From the NCBI GenBank assembly GCA_030141605.1, contig JAQGDQ010001592.1, forward strand, positions 5,001 to 33,388: 28,388 nucleotides of DNA. Direction: 5' to 3'. Positions 12,601 to 20,337 of this stretch are shown piece by piece. The DNA is from Tubiluchus corallicola. Its lineage: Eukaryota > Priapulida > Priapulimorpha > Priapulimorphida > Tubiluchidae. The translations under genes were made by a program, and so were the position numbers. A model generated the notes under the pieces. That model had not been told where the DNA came from. It searched no databases and saw only the letters and a list, made by a program, of their open reading frames with translations. Positions within the stretch are counted from its first letter, which is position 1, and each line of letters starts with the position of its first letter.

Positions 12601-12689
12601 TGACATGCAATAAACTTTAAACAAAGCACGATAGTAAATGCTTACTTTAACAAATGAGCAGGATTTGAGCGGTCATCATTTTCTGTCAT
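470..12689 (-). CDS. SMG7: SMG7 nonsense-mediated decay factor, 5' seven coding exons (gene continues past window start)
   Basis: In other animals SMG7 binds phosphorylated UPF1 through an N-terminal 14-3-3-like domain, pairs with SMG5 and recruits deadenylation to NMD targets. Joining 12689-12646, 9074-8925, 8241-8109, 4230-4152, 2794-2699, 1626-1555 and 623-470 gives one open frame of 242 codons plus a split codon. Every intron is GT-AG and all phases match. Landmarks matching SMG7 as I recall it are DLEYALDKK, AFKNQIT, FLETASGFY, YICQHCLVHLGDI, ARYRNQ, ESYYRHA, GQPYNQLAIL and HPFPVAATNL. K71 (in AFKNQ) and R169 (in ARYRNQ) align with human phosphoserine-binding K66 and R163. Introns are 3571, 683, 3878, 1357, 1072 and 931 bp. 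The TPR remainder and C-terminal region lie outside the window. SMG5 and SMG6 are less likely given the residue-level match to SMG7. Confidence 0.95.
1381..1452 (-). repeat. Partial duplicate of SMG7 exon 6 end plus donor, in intron 6
   Basis: This segment matches 1507-1579 with one single-base indel and a few substitutions. It covers the last 25 bp of exon 6 (identical), the donor GTGAGTTCATG and about 45 bp of intron. The copied donor lies 127 bp downstream of the real one. An acceptor-like CTATTGTAG precedes the copied exon piece but in the wrong phase. Confidence 0.92.
1555..1626 (-). CDS. SMG7: SMG7 coding exon 6
   Basis: This 72-bp exon begins with CG completing Ala168, has 23 codons, and ends with G of split Gly192 before donor GTGAGT. 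It encodes RYRNQMQQAESYYRHA and VNIVPFN. The first residue, Arg169, corresponds to human R163, the second phosphoserine contact. The last 25 bp and the donor are duplicated, identical across the exonic part, 127 bp further into the intron. Confidence 0.95.
1799..2616. mobile_element. Pogo/Tigger-like nonautonomous DNA transposon in SMG7 intron 5
   Basis: The element at 1801-2614 (814 bp) is flanked by TA on both sides, as in Tc1/mariner/pogo insertions. Its ends are CAGTCTAGCCTAGTTATCTC and, inverted, CAGTCTAGCCTCGTTATCTC; about 21 of the first 23 bases match. The CAG...CCTCGTTAT form resembles pogo/Tigger termini. Copies of GGCGANATAACGA recur at 1864, 2436, 2507 and 2577, possibly transposase-binding sites. 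No transposase frame is visible, so it is a MITE-like remnant. It makes up most of intron 5. Confidence 0.88.
2699..2794 (-). CDS. SMG7: SMG7 coding exon 5
   Basis: This 96-bp exon begins with AC completing Asp136, has 31 codons, and ends with G of split Ala168. The acceptor is TTTTAAACAG and the donor is GTGAGC. It encodes LSAAVRDVITEPRRQ and then SCMYICQHCLVHLGDI, the best conserved block of the SMG7 14-3-3-like domain. An alternative acceptor, GAGTGCAG, lies 12 bases inside the exon, but the upstream one keeps phase and matches the expected length. Confidence 0.95.
3200..3326. repeat. 31-bp minisatellite in SMG7 intron 4
   Basis: Four copies of AGTCTATGAACTGTGGCATA...GGCAGTGCACC start at 3201, 3232, 3263 and 3294. 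They are nearly identical; the last has one T-to-G change. A short open frame through the array is incidental. The remainder of intron 4 (2795-4151) has no other feature I can support. Confidence 0.95.
4152..4230 (-). CDS. SMG7: SMG7 coding exon 4 (source of the 51-bp minisatellite)
   Basis: This 79-bp exon starts in phase 0 and ends with G of split Asp136, before donor GTAAGT. It encodes 26 residues beginning LLQVLCCVYNIDLPRRR and ending LGIIS. These align without a gap to human SMG7 (LLQELC...NVDLP...LGIIS). The acceptor CACTTTTTAG at 4240-4231 and the first 26 exon bases are exactly the segment repeated in the array upstream. The long open frame that runs from this exon back into the repeats is in a different frame from SMG7 and is a shadow. 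Confidence 0.95.
4205..6784 (-). repeat. 51-bp minisatellite made of SMG7 3' splice-site modules
   Basis: On the minus strand each unit is 26 nt of exon 4 start (TTGCTACAAG...TGTTTA) followed by 25 nt of intron end (TAACTCATTC...CTTTTTAG). Acceptor AGs recur at 51-bp steps from 4231 to 5353 (23 copies) and from 5427 to 6753 (27 copies). A 23-bp remnant unit between them lost 28 bp. Read in the SMG7 frame, each unit gives LLQVLCCVYNSFCFTF and then TAG. The recurrent variants are TTG/CTG at the first codon, CAA/CGA at the third, and an A/G change in the pyrimidine-side CATTCTG. The exon-distal block (5394-6784) is more uniform, with CAA only, which suggests recent expansion. Frames open through the array encode a 17-residue repeat but are a by-product of period 51. 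Confidence 0.97.
4231..4255 (-). promoter_or_regulatory. Authentic SMG7 exon 4 acceptor (last of 50)
   Basis: TAAC at 4255-4252 is a plausible branch site, followed by TCATTCTGTTTCACTTTTT and AG at 4232-4231. Only this copy is followed by complete exon 4. The other copies are followed by 26 exon bases and then another acceptor. Confidence 0.85.
6922..7017. repeat. Cluster of ATTAGTCT hairpins at the end of the intron 3 element
   Basis: ATTAGTCTGTGTGAGACTAAT (6922-6942) and ATTAGTCTATGTTAGACTAA (about 6976-6996) are each near-perfect palindromes with short loops. A third half-site, TAGACTAATTTCAT, follows. They look like subterminal repeats of the inverted-repeat element in which they sit. 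Confidence 0.65.
7619..7701 (+). repeat. Dispersed repeat copy, partner at about 8704-8782
   Basis: TCAATTGTGCGGAGTTATTT here and TCAATTATGCAGAGTTATTT at 8704 begin about 80 bp of clear similarity in the same orientation. Both include GAGTC and CAGTTTTT segments. One copy is inside each of the two neighbouring inverted-repeat elements, so the two are probably related. Confidence 0.7.
8109..8241 (-). CDS. SMG7: SMG7 coding exon 3
   Basis: This 133-bp exon has one base completing Leu65 and 44 codons, and ends in phase 0. The acceptor is TTTTTTTACTAG and the donor GTCTGT follows CAG. It encodes WNFAFKNQITWLQQQ, a basic linker KDKKNAKRGEV, and SSLVLFLETASGFYMQ. Lys71 in AFKNQ corresponds to human K66, a phosphoserine contact. 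The donor at 8108 is the one that must join an acceptor at the far end of intron 3, which contains the 50-acceptor array. Confidence 0.94.
8387..8837. mobile_element. Small inverted-repeat element in SMG7 intron 2
   Basis: The left end CAGTAGGTGCCGCCTAATAG and the inverted right end CAGTAGGCGCCTTTTATTAG share about 21 of 27 bases, both continuing to ACTCAC. Length is 451 bp with no coding frame. The flanks (CA and GA) do not show an intact TA duplication. The CAG start and pattern suggest a decayed pogo-like MITE. It accounts for most of the 683-bp intron. Confidence 0.65.
8925..9074 (-). CDS. SMG7: SMG7 coding exon 2
   Basis: This 150-bp exon starts with one base completing Lys15 and ends with TT of split Leu65. 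The acceptor is AATTTTACAG and the donor is GTACGT. It encodes residues 16-64, including QAEFLKANISK, EAWTSRLRLQDIYQQ and LLITDLEYALDKKSEQD. These are the first helices of the 14-3-3-like domain, and the stretch from TDLEYALDKK is nearly identical to vertebrate SMG7. The open frame extends into the intron on both sides, so it alone gives wrong boundaries. Confidence 0.94.
9409..10999. repeat. 57-bp minisatellite, about 28 copies, in SMG7 intron 1
   Basis: Units such as GTGATCAAGCTGTTGTACAA...ATGTACATCTCCTGTGCATC recur every 57 bp. Each contains several perfect palindromes: TGATCA, TTGTACAA, ATGTACAT, ATGCAT and, in many units, ATCGAT. Copies differ mainly in a 9-base window after GCAT (TCGATACTG, TTGATACTG, TTAATATTG, TCGATAGTG, TCGTTATTG). 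Period 57 and lack of stops leave frames open on both strands (a 19-residue repeat on plus and two different ones on minus); none is a credible protein. I see no relation to an SMG7 exon. Confidence 0.96.
11000..11409. other. Intron 1 sequence without recognised features
   Basis: Unique-looking sequence between the 57-bp array and the ATT run, inside SMG7 intron 1. No exon, repeat or RNA gene was recognised. Confidence 0.5.
11410..11560 (-). mobile_element. Probable LINE 3' end with trinucleotide tail
   Basis: On the minus strand the sequence reads TATTTTTATATGAAATAAAC and then a run of about six ATA/AAT units ending at 11410. A short AAT-rich microsatellite after an AATAAA-like 3' end is typical of CR1/L2-group elements. 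No coding sequence is left, and the inner boundary is a guess. Confidence 0.4.
11561..12645. other. Intron 1 sequence near exon 1, nothing recognised
   Basis: AT-rich sequence with no repeat, exon or RNA gene I can support. A short open frame at 12334-12540 has no recognisable features and lies inside the SMG7 intron on the opposite strand. Confidence 0.5.
12646..12689 (-). CDS. SMG7: SMG7 coding exon 1 (start codon)
   Basis: The exon holds 14 codons, MTENDDRSNPAHLL, plus AA, followed by donor GTAAGC at 12645. The split codon AA|G gives Lys15, so the junction reads HLLKQAEFLK, comparable to the vertebrate start ending YLRQAEVLK. The start at 12689 is supported by an in-frame TGA nine bases upstream and by the exact phase match to exon 2. 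The first residues are not conserved, as is normal for this family. An overlapping upstream ORF ends at this ATG. Confidence 0.88.
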
Positions 12690-12748
12690 CTCTCTACTTC
12701 ATAATAAACCTGGCAGCATATAAAAGTTGACTCATTTATAGCTGCCAT
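12686..12748 (-). CDS. Putative upstream ORF overlapping the SMG7 start codon
   Basis: ATG at 12748-12746, in the context AACATGG, opens a 20-codon frame (MAAINESTFICCQ...). Its TGA stop at 12688-12686 overlaps the SMG7 ATG at 12689-12687 in an ATGA arrangement. If transcription begins upstream of 12748, ribosomes would end the short ORF right on the main start. Whether the transcript includes this ATG is unknown, and the peptide resembles nothing I recognise. Confidence 0.4.
   Translation of the reverse strand: MAAINESTFICCQVYYEVER
12712..12746 (-). promoter_or_regulatory. Hairpin in the putative SMG7 leader
   Basis: GGCAGC and TATAAA pair with TTTATA and GCTGCC, giving 12 base pairs with one bulged base and a 10-base loop. 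On DNA the loop spans TGACTCA (12728-12734), a consensus AP-1 site, and TATAAA appears on both strands in the arms. On RNA it would be a stable stem starting at the G of the upstream AUG, 22 nt from the main AUG. Confidence 0.55.
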
Positions 12749-12773
12749 GTTGTTGTCAATGTTAATTTAGAGA

Positions 12774-12836
12774 ACTTCCGGCAGGATAGTCACTTTTAAC
12801 CTTTGATTCAGTCTCACATGATCACATCGGCCATTT
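12774..12836 (-). promoter_or_regulatory. Putative SMG7 promoter motifs (ETS and YY1)
   Basis: On the minus strand there is an ETS/GABP-type CCGGAAGT at 12781-12774 and a YY1-like AAATGGCCG at 12836-12828. Both lie 85-150 bp upstream of the SMG7 start codon. Such motif pairs are common in TATA-less housekeeping promoters. The transcription start is inferred, not seen. A second YY1-like AACATGGCAGC (12751-12741) sits closer to the start codon. Confidence 0.5.
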
Positions 12837-13070
12837 ATTTTTAATGCATTTTTCTACGACTTAGCGCTAATCATCTGGAAGCAGTGCCTGTTTGCTTACT
12901 GGTGGTACTTCGCCGATAATGTTACATGTTACAGCAATTTTAATTTTACGGCAGCAGAACGAAATTGATGAAAATCTAAGAGCAACAAATAAATTTAGTG
13001 TTATAAAAAGTTAGTAATTTAGTAATATTATGGTTACCAAATTGTTCTGGGTTGTGCTGCCAATATCGGT
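12837..13070. other. Sequence between SMG7 promoter motifs and the LINE fragment
   Basis: Nothing beyond the possible LINE tail at 13007-13028 is recognised. It may hold the rest of the SMG7 promoter. Confidence 0.4.
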
Positions 13071-13757
13071 CTAATTGGGACTTTTACATAGAAGAATGTC
13101 AATGATTATGTTTTCGGGCAATTTATTACATTTGTCAACCACACACATTGAAAGAATCTCTCGTTTTTTGCTCCATCTATTGGAGGCTGCTCTCTTCTTG
13201 ATTTTGTATGGAGGACCTCTAGTACCACGATAAGTATGAGATAGAAACATTTTGCTAGCATTGGTGTGATCAAAACCTTTTAAGATGCAGAAGGTTTGGA
13301 TCAAATCTTGTCTCTTAAATCTATACTTTAAAGTAGTTAGCCCTCGCCTTCTGATTTTCATAAGGTATAACAGTCCGGAAACTACTGGTACCAGCCTAAT
13401 AGGTCAACGTTGAACTGATTCCCTTTTTTCTTACCACGTCTTGCCTTCCTGAATTCCAACATCGCCATAATTCTTAATTGGTCTAACCATTGACTTGTAC
13501 ATTTGAATCACCATGGGCCAATCTAAATAAGTGAAGTTTCACATAATAAGCATAAGCCTTCCATGAGCATTATTAACAGTATGATGAATGCGGCTTTGAA
13601 ATTTAAGCATTTTATCAACAATGATGCCCAAGTGTTTTTGCACATTGACATTTGTAGTTTCTACGTTGCTAAGTTCTTGCATTGCGTATAATTATGCGAT
13701 CTGTAACATCTGGTCTTCCAATTTTTAATAGGTTGCATTTGTCCCAACGCTTCTGAC
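13071..13757 (-). pseudogene. CR1/Jockey-type LINE fragment: C-terminal part of reverse transcriptase ORF
   Basis: Reading leftward from 13757: DKCNLLKIGR, a frame change, VQKHLGIIVDKMLKFQSRIH, HTVNNAHGRLMLIM, stop (TGA), NFTYLD, MYKSMVRPIKNYG, then RRRGLTTLKYRFKRQDLIQT, FCILKGFD and CNKLPENI. This is the familiar order after the YADD motif in non-LTR retrotransposons (DLG, KF, LYKS-VRP, RGDLI-FKILKGF, NxLPE). The TGA is probably a decayed CGA. The element is dead. The next stretch leftward (13007-13028, GTTAGTAATTTAGTAATA) may be its 3' tail. Confidence 0.88.
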
Positions 13758-14345
13758 TATGAAGTAACTACAGTGCAACAATATTCTGATATCAGCAATG
13801 TTTCCATAACTGAAGAAGAGGTGCTTTATGAGTTACAAAATCTCAATGTAAACAAATCCGCTCCAGATAGTTACCATCCACGTATTTTAAATGAATGTAG
13901 AACTGTGCTTTTTAAGCCTATATACACCTTACTGGATAGGTCTTTTGCTGATTGTCAGTTACCTGGACAATGGAAGGTGGCACAGGTTACTCCCATTCAT
14001 AAAAAAGGGGACAAGTCAGATCCATCGAACTACAGGCCAGTTAGCTTACTAAATACAATTAATAAGGTGACAGAAAAAATCATGCGGAAACATATAATGA
14101 ACCATCTGATAAGATACAACATTATTTGTGAAGAACAACATGGGTTTGTTAAGGGTAGAACAACTGTTACCCAACTGTTACAATGTTACGATGCATGGTT
14201 TGAGTTAAAAGATGCTAATAAGCCTTTTGATATAATACTACTGAACCTGAAAAAGGCGTTTGATGTTGTACCTCATCACTTTCTGTTTGCAAAACTTAAA
14301 AATTGTGGTATAACTGGTTCAGTTAATAGCACGTATGTCAGGTAG
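13745..14345 (+). pseudogene. CR1/Jockey-type LINE fragment: N-terminal part of reverse transcriptase domain
   Basis: The plus frame gives SITEEEVLYELQNLNVNKSA, then LPGQWKVAQVTPIHKKGDK, SDPSNYRPVSLLNTINKVTE, EEQHGFVKGRTTVTQLL and LNLKKAFDVVPHHFLFAKLK, ending at NCGITG. These are the early reverse transcriptase motifs. The motif A aspartate (normally DFSKAFD) is Asn here (NLKKAFD), and the YADD region is absent, so it cannot be active. No ATG start is needed; the frame runs open from about 13745. It lies head-to-head with the minus fragment. Confidence 0.92.
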
Positions 14346-15110
14346 AACTGCATGTCACACCAATCACAGTGCATCAGAACTGCATATCACACCACTCACA
14401 GTGTATCAGAACTGCATATCACACCAATCACAGTGTATCAGAACTACATATCACACCACTCACAGTGTATCAGACCTACATGTCACACCACTCACAGTGT
14501 ATCAGAACTGCATATCACACCACTCACAGTGTATCAGAACTGCAAATCACACCAATAACAATGTATCAGAACTGCATATCACACCACTCGCAGTGCATCA
14601 GACCTGCATATTACACCAATAACAATGTATCAGAACTGCATATTACACCACTCACAGTGCATCAGACCTGCATATTACACCAATAACAATGTATCAGAAC
14701 TGCATATTACACCAATCACAGTGTATCAGACCTGCATATTACACCAATCACAGTGTATCAGAACTGCATATTACACCAATCACAGTGTATCAGACCATTT
14801 CATGCCATTCAGTGCGTTACGAAACGGAACTGCCTTGTCATACTTATCACATATTACAGAGTTGTGCTTTACACCATTCATGGTGCTATTTAACTGTCTT
14901 TCACACAATTCATTCTGTTACAGAAACTGCGTTTCACACTTATCACAGAGCTTCAGAATTGCCTCTTTCACACCATTCACAGTCTTACGTAAATGCCTTT
15001 CACACCATTACCGTACTACACATTCACACTTATCACTATATCACAGTGTTACATGTTTGCCTTTCACACATATCACATTGTTACAGTACTGCCTTTCACA
15101 GTTATCAGGG
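14344..15110. repeat. 32-bp satellite, decaying rightward
   Basis: Units AGAACTGCATATCACACCAC...TCACAGTGTATC recur at 14344, 14376, 14408, 14440 and on, about 14 good copies to roughly 14800. From there to about 15110 the same pattern (TGCCTTTCACACCATTCACA, GTTAC) continues but is strongly diverged. An isolated relic, AGAACTGCATATTACGATT, lies near 15278. Since 32 is not a multiple of 3, all plus frames cycle through the same unit and stay open; the resulting peptides are artefacts. Confidence 0.93.
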
Positions 15111-15299
15111 TCGCAGGATAGGATTGTTTCCGCACCATTTATGGTGTTGCTGAACAGCACTCAGAAACATTGTTTAAGAAAGCTAGCACAAAAAATTATG
15201 AAAACTGCATAATCATATTTCATGATCAGGGTTAAAAATGCCAGGGCTAGTCTTAGAAATGCTAAAATCAAATCTTAGAACTGCATATTACGATTAGAA

Positions 15300-18287
15300 C
15301 CCCTTTTAATTTACTTCGCCACTTGTTGTTTGCGAGAAACTCTGTCTTTAGCAAAAAGAAGACGAAAATAAATGATTACTTAACGGATTAATGAGGCAGA
15401 AACCACCAGCAAAAGATTTACTGCCTACACAAAACGTGCTTAATAAAATACTGTGAAATTAAAGTGGGAGAAACTCTATCGTATCGCAATGTTGTCTACA
15501 ATCAGTGTGATTTAAATTCATAGCGTACTAACAGTTAGCCATGTTTACAACAAAACATTCAGCGAAGCCAGAGTGATGCATCACCAGCTAAATCCAATCT
15601 GCTCTTTGTGTTACTATTGACCAATGTCTGTTCACGTCTCGCCTATCCATCCATATAGATAAACAGAAGTTTTACACTTTGTTGACAAGTGTAACTGATC
15701 AATTTCTCGTGTGGTAGAGTACATTGTTGTGAGTAATGATGAAAAGATTAATAGAATGGAAGTAAATGCCAGGCAACATGCATACTCGTGCTTCAACAAA
15801 CAGGAGAAAGTTGCACTGTGTATGAGGTCCGCGGGTGCCGCAGCTTTTTTATTCGTAACTTGAAATTGGTACCGCTAGCCATAGTTTTTCATCTTTGTGC
15901 TATGTAAATGACTCAGTCTTGCCGAAGCAGTCACTCGTCACCTCCCGATCTCTTTACTCACCTACCCATCTGATTCATTAAACTTGATCAGAATAGAAAC
16001 ATTTTTCAACTTTGTTACCTAATAATGTTGAATTTACATAGTAGCACTTTCTATGTTACAGCTATTTTAATACAGTGAATAAAGAAAGAGAGAAAATCCC
16101 TTTGTCTATAGCCAATATATCGAGATCCTTAAACAAGCAAAAGAAACCAGTAACGAAGTCCAACTTTGTGGCAAAGAATAGATTACAATGACTGTAATCA
16201 GCTATAATTTGAATTAAAGGTAGGCTACATAACAGTAATAACTACCAAACTATACCAGCAAATCTAAGCAAAGGAAAGGGATGAAATTGAAAGAACTAAA
16301 AATGAGTAATCCCGAGAATCTTGTCTTTTGTAAGAAATTTCACTGTAGAATTTAAACGTTTAAGAAAAGGAGAATAATGGTTATGTATACTCTCATTTTT
16401 GTTCATGTTCGTTCATTAATATATTAATTGTTTTACCATTTATTTCAATAATCGTCTCATCAGTGATCGTCTCAATGATCGATTTCAGTCGTTTTTGTGC
16501 CCAGTTTTGAACTTGAATCAGCCCCTCAGAAGACCTACCGGACCTATGGACTTATTAGGCAAAAAGCCAACCGTGACATCCCAACGCAACACGAGATTAA
16601 TTCTGGCTTCACGTTTTCTTGGCGTTCATTAATAACGCGTTTATCAAACACTTTAAACACTATACAATTTAAAGCTTGTGAAATTTCGAGACTTCTGTGT
16701 TGATGGTCTAATTACAATTTGTTGATTAACTTATTGCTTGAAGCTTGCAGAAGCTAGTTAAGTGCGCGAATTGTAAATAAAAGCATGGATTCGCCTCGCG
16801 CAGGCGAGCACTCTTGTTGAGCCGTGATAATATCAATCACTCACTTCAGGAAAAACGCTGACTAAAAAGTTGCTCCATTATTCGATAGGAAACTTCAAAG
16901 TCTTAGCATTCTAATGTTGCTTGAGAAAATGAGTTACACGAATCGCTTGTTTACAACTAATTACCTAACGCCAATTCCAAGTAATAACATGGAATGTAAT
17001 GTGGGATAAACAAAAGAGTTGAGCCTGCTGATTTTCACATGTAGATTCCGCACTTAGTCTCAAAATGGAACGCATGAATGAACCTTGAATCCTTGTTAAT
17101 TAAAAATAAATTAACTCGTGTCAATTAAACCTTTTGGTTAGTAAGTGGAGGGTGAGTCAACCACATTTTACCAATTGGTGAAAACATTTGAAATAATTTA
17201 AAATTTTGTTTTTTAGTTACATAAGTCTTTCCAGCAGGTAAACAAAAAGCTAAGTAATATAGATTTGCATGAAAAGTTTTTTGGGACATAGTTTAACAGT
17301 TCCTTTTCTTCCCCTTGATTTACGTTGTGCGCATACAACGTCATGTAATGGCGCCGTCGGAACAGTATTACGAAGATTTTAAATGAAGACAAAGAAAAAT
17401 TCCTTTCAATCCGAGTACGATATATGCATAAAATTTCGACAAAGTAAAGTAATTTTTAAGGTGATTTTTCTGAAACCCTTGTCCTTTAAGAACACTGTAT
17501 ATGTAAACAAAAAACGTATGTCGTCTGTTTATACTAACGACACAGATTGTTGCATAGAAACTTCGTAAAGCTCCTTATACGACTCTCTGTATTACCCAGA
17601 TTGAAAAGCTTTGAAGATGTCAACTTCAACAAGAAAGTAGGTATTTCACACGTGCTTAGTATTATTTCAAGGTGACCTCCGTCTTTATCCTGTGCTTTTG
17701 CTTTCCCTTTCAACCGTTTTTTCTCTTAAAAGTACGGCCACACAGATGTTATGAATGATAAAACCGCTTGTGATCATACAGACGTGAAATTTGATGGAAT
17801 CTTGCAGGTTAACGTAATTGTAAACAGTTACACTTTAAGTTTTAATGGCGTATTGTCAGTTGCAAACACAAACGCACGGCTTTCGAAGTCTTAATTTCTT
17901 GTCATTAGTATATATGGTGGGATATTAGCATAATCTGATGGGAAGTAATGATTTAGAAGGCATTTACTGGTTATGTTGGAAAGGCGTTTTTAAGGCACGA
18001 TGAACAACAAAGTATGTAATGATCATATCATCGAAAATGAGGCCTGATGAATGACAATTTATTTTAAATACTAATCATTAAACTTTTCCTCTAAACAACT
18101 AAAATAACCAACTGGAAGATTTTAATAATTTATATTTGTTTATTAGTAACAGTTTTGTTTGTCTGTGGCGTCATTATATTTCAAAATTTATATTGTATGT
18201 ATGCCTTGTTTTTTCTTGTATTGTATGTATTTTTAATAAATACACTATAAAATAAATATATAGCTTTTATATTTATTTATTTATTTA

Positions 18288-18289
<2 letters not shown>
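15300..18289. other. No gene recognised
   Basis: AT-rich sequence. Short open frames at 16497-16703 and 17383-17568 show no domain, splice-compatible homology or codon bias I can use. A small inverted repeat, GCCTCGCGCAGGC (16793-16805), is the only local structure noticed. Confidence 0.5.

Positions 18290-18342
<53 letters not shown>
18290..18342. repeat. (TA)n-(TG)n microsatellite
   Basis: About 15 TA units to 18320, followed directly by about 11 GT units to 18342. It is preceded by ATTT repeats from about 18268. Confidence 0.97.
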
Positions 18343-19535
18343 ACTCTTTGAAGTATTAAGTGTATTGATAAGCTAGGATAAGACCAAAAATGAATTCACC
18401 GCTTAACTCGGCTTCAACTCAAATCACTACTCAGATCTCAAGTCAATTTTTGTACCCTTACATGGCTCTTTTAGTAACAACGTAGAGTAAGAGCAAAATG
18501 GGTCGATCTATTACATATACACTAAGCAATTTTGACACCAAAAACAAAGCTATTGCTAGCATCATCAATACAACTACAGTGGAAACAACGATGACAGTCA
18601 TAACGCGGCTAAGAATCTTAGTTGCAATAGCAAGAACTTTCCAATGCTATCTGCAAACGTAGGATTTGATTATTGCTTTTGCTATTACTCCGTTTTTCAC
18701 CAGCAATTCCTTTGGGCTGGGGGAAATTGGAGCACACTTGTGTTTCTAAAGTAAGATTGGCTCACTGCAGCCAATTTATTTACAAAGCTGCTTATTTAGT
18801 AAACAATCTGATTTGATTTGCAGCGAGATTTACAGGCAGTGCGTGACGTGATTATATGCAGTTGTCGGAAACTCATTTCCGAAGTAAGCAAATTACTATT
18901 TGCTCTGTATGAATAACTGTACAAAGTACTTAAAGAAAGAATACATAATTACTTCTGTAGTTCTATTGTACAAGTATGTATATACGAAATCAGTTTTATC
19001 GCATCATTAACCGTGTAATTGTTTAATGAATAGGCCAGGTAAAAATTCCAAGGCTGGAAATAACTCGTTGGGAAAAACCTGGCGGCCATGATAGTCGACG
19101 GAGCAGGTTTTTCCGCACGTTAAGAGGCAAAGCTTACCTACGTATAGGAGCTGTTTTCCTCATGTAATAAATAAACTAAGTGTGTCGGGAGTAAAGAATC
19201 CCATGATTGAATTGTTAATTTCGTGACGTTGACTAACGCTATTTTGTTTTATTTACAGGCCATGTTGTGAAGTTATTATGTTGCTATGTTGTGTCGTTAT
19301 ATATGAAGTGATAATGTAAACAAGTACATCATGATGTTTTAACTCATTTGTTTATTGCTTTCATTTACAAATATGTACAGGTGGCACAGCAATCAAACAC
19401 TAATAATAAACCTTATGAGAACAAACTTTAGATAAAACATTTAGTTTGATACATCGACTCTCCCAAATTTTCTGGGACCAAAATAAATTCGCCGTTCTCG
19501 ACCTGATGCCTGGCTTTTATTTTTGTTCTCTACAG
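18343..19535. other. No gene recognised
   Basis: Unique-looking AT-rich sequence; no coding exon, RNA gene or repeat identified. Confidence 0.5.
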
Positions 19536-20337
19536 CAGTGTTGGTAGTAGTAGTAGTGCAACTACCGTAGTGTCACTATAATTAGTAGTGCTGGAGCACT
19601 GCCACTACTTTGAAAATAAGTAGCGGTAAATTTTTATTTCATTAGCTTTAACTTTAAACAGTTACTTAGCGACAGACAGCAACTTTAAACGGTTGCTTAG
19701 CGACAGACAGCAACTTTAAACAGTTGCTCAGCGACAGACAGCAACTTTAAACAGTTGCTTAGCGACAGACAGCAACTTTAAACAGTTGGTTAGCGACAGA
19801 CACCAACTTTAAACAGTTGATTAGCGACAGACAGCAACTTTAAACAGTTGCTTAGCGACAGACAGCAACTTTAAACAGTTGCTTAGCGACAGACAGCAAC
19901 TTTAAACGGTTGATCAGCGACAGGTAGCAACTTTAAATAGTTGCTTTGTGCCAACTTTTAAAAATTAATTTTTTAAGTAAATAAACTAGTTTAAAGCATG
20001 ACACAAAGTAACAGTGTGGTGTGAATGATATTTTAATGAATAATTTACTATTAATACCATTACATTGACAATGTATGAATGGCCTGCAAGTGTCTGTTTA
20101 TAATCATAAATAAGCTGTTTAGTTAAAACCTTGGTGTAATTTCGTGCAATTTGTGTTTACACTTTACCTGCCACTTAGCAATTTAATTATCACTATTAAC
20201 AAGCAGCATGCATATGCAGACTTGCAGTGTACTACACACAGTGTTTAGAAGTAGTCGCGAAACAAAAGTAGTAGCCATTTCAAGAGAGTGATTTTTTGTA
20301 GTGATACTATGTTTTAAAAGTAATTGACCCAACACTG
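19536..20337. mobile_element. Probable hAT-like nonautonomous element
   Basis: CAGTGTTGG at 19536 is matched in inverse at 20337. The right end reads CAGTGTTGGGTCAATTACTT inward, a form common in hAT transposons. Both subterminal regions are rich in AGTAGT/ACTACT words, as hAT ends often are. No convincing 8-bp target duplication is visible and no transposase remains. The middle is occupied by a 31-bp minisatellite. Confidence 0.5.
19650..19945. repeat. 31-bp minisatellite nested in the hAT-like element
   Basis: About 9.5 copies of AACTTTAAACAGTTGCTTAG...CGACAGACAGC at exactly 31-bp spacing from 19650. Copies carry single-base variants, such as TTGGTTAGC, TTGATTAGC and TTGCTCAGC. The unit is unrelated to the 31-bp repeat at 3200-3326. 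Confidence 0.95.

Noticed and set aside
14335-15212. Overlapping plus frames with ITPLTVYQ-like repeats
   Set aside because: All three frames of the same 32-bp satellite are open and contain the same phrases, so there is no coding selection.
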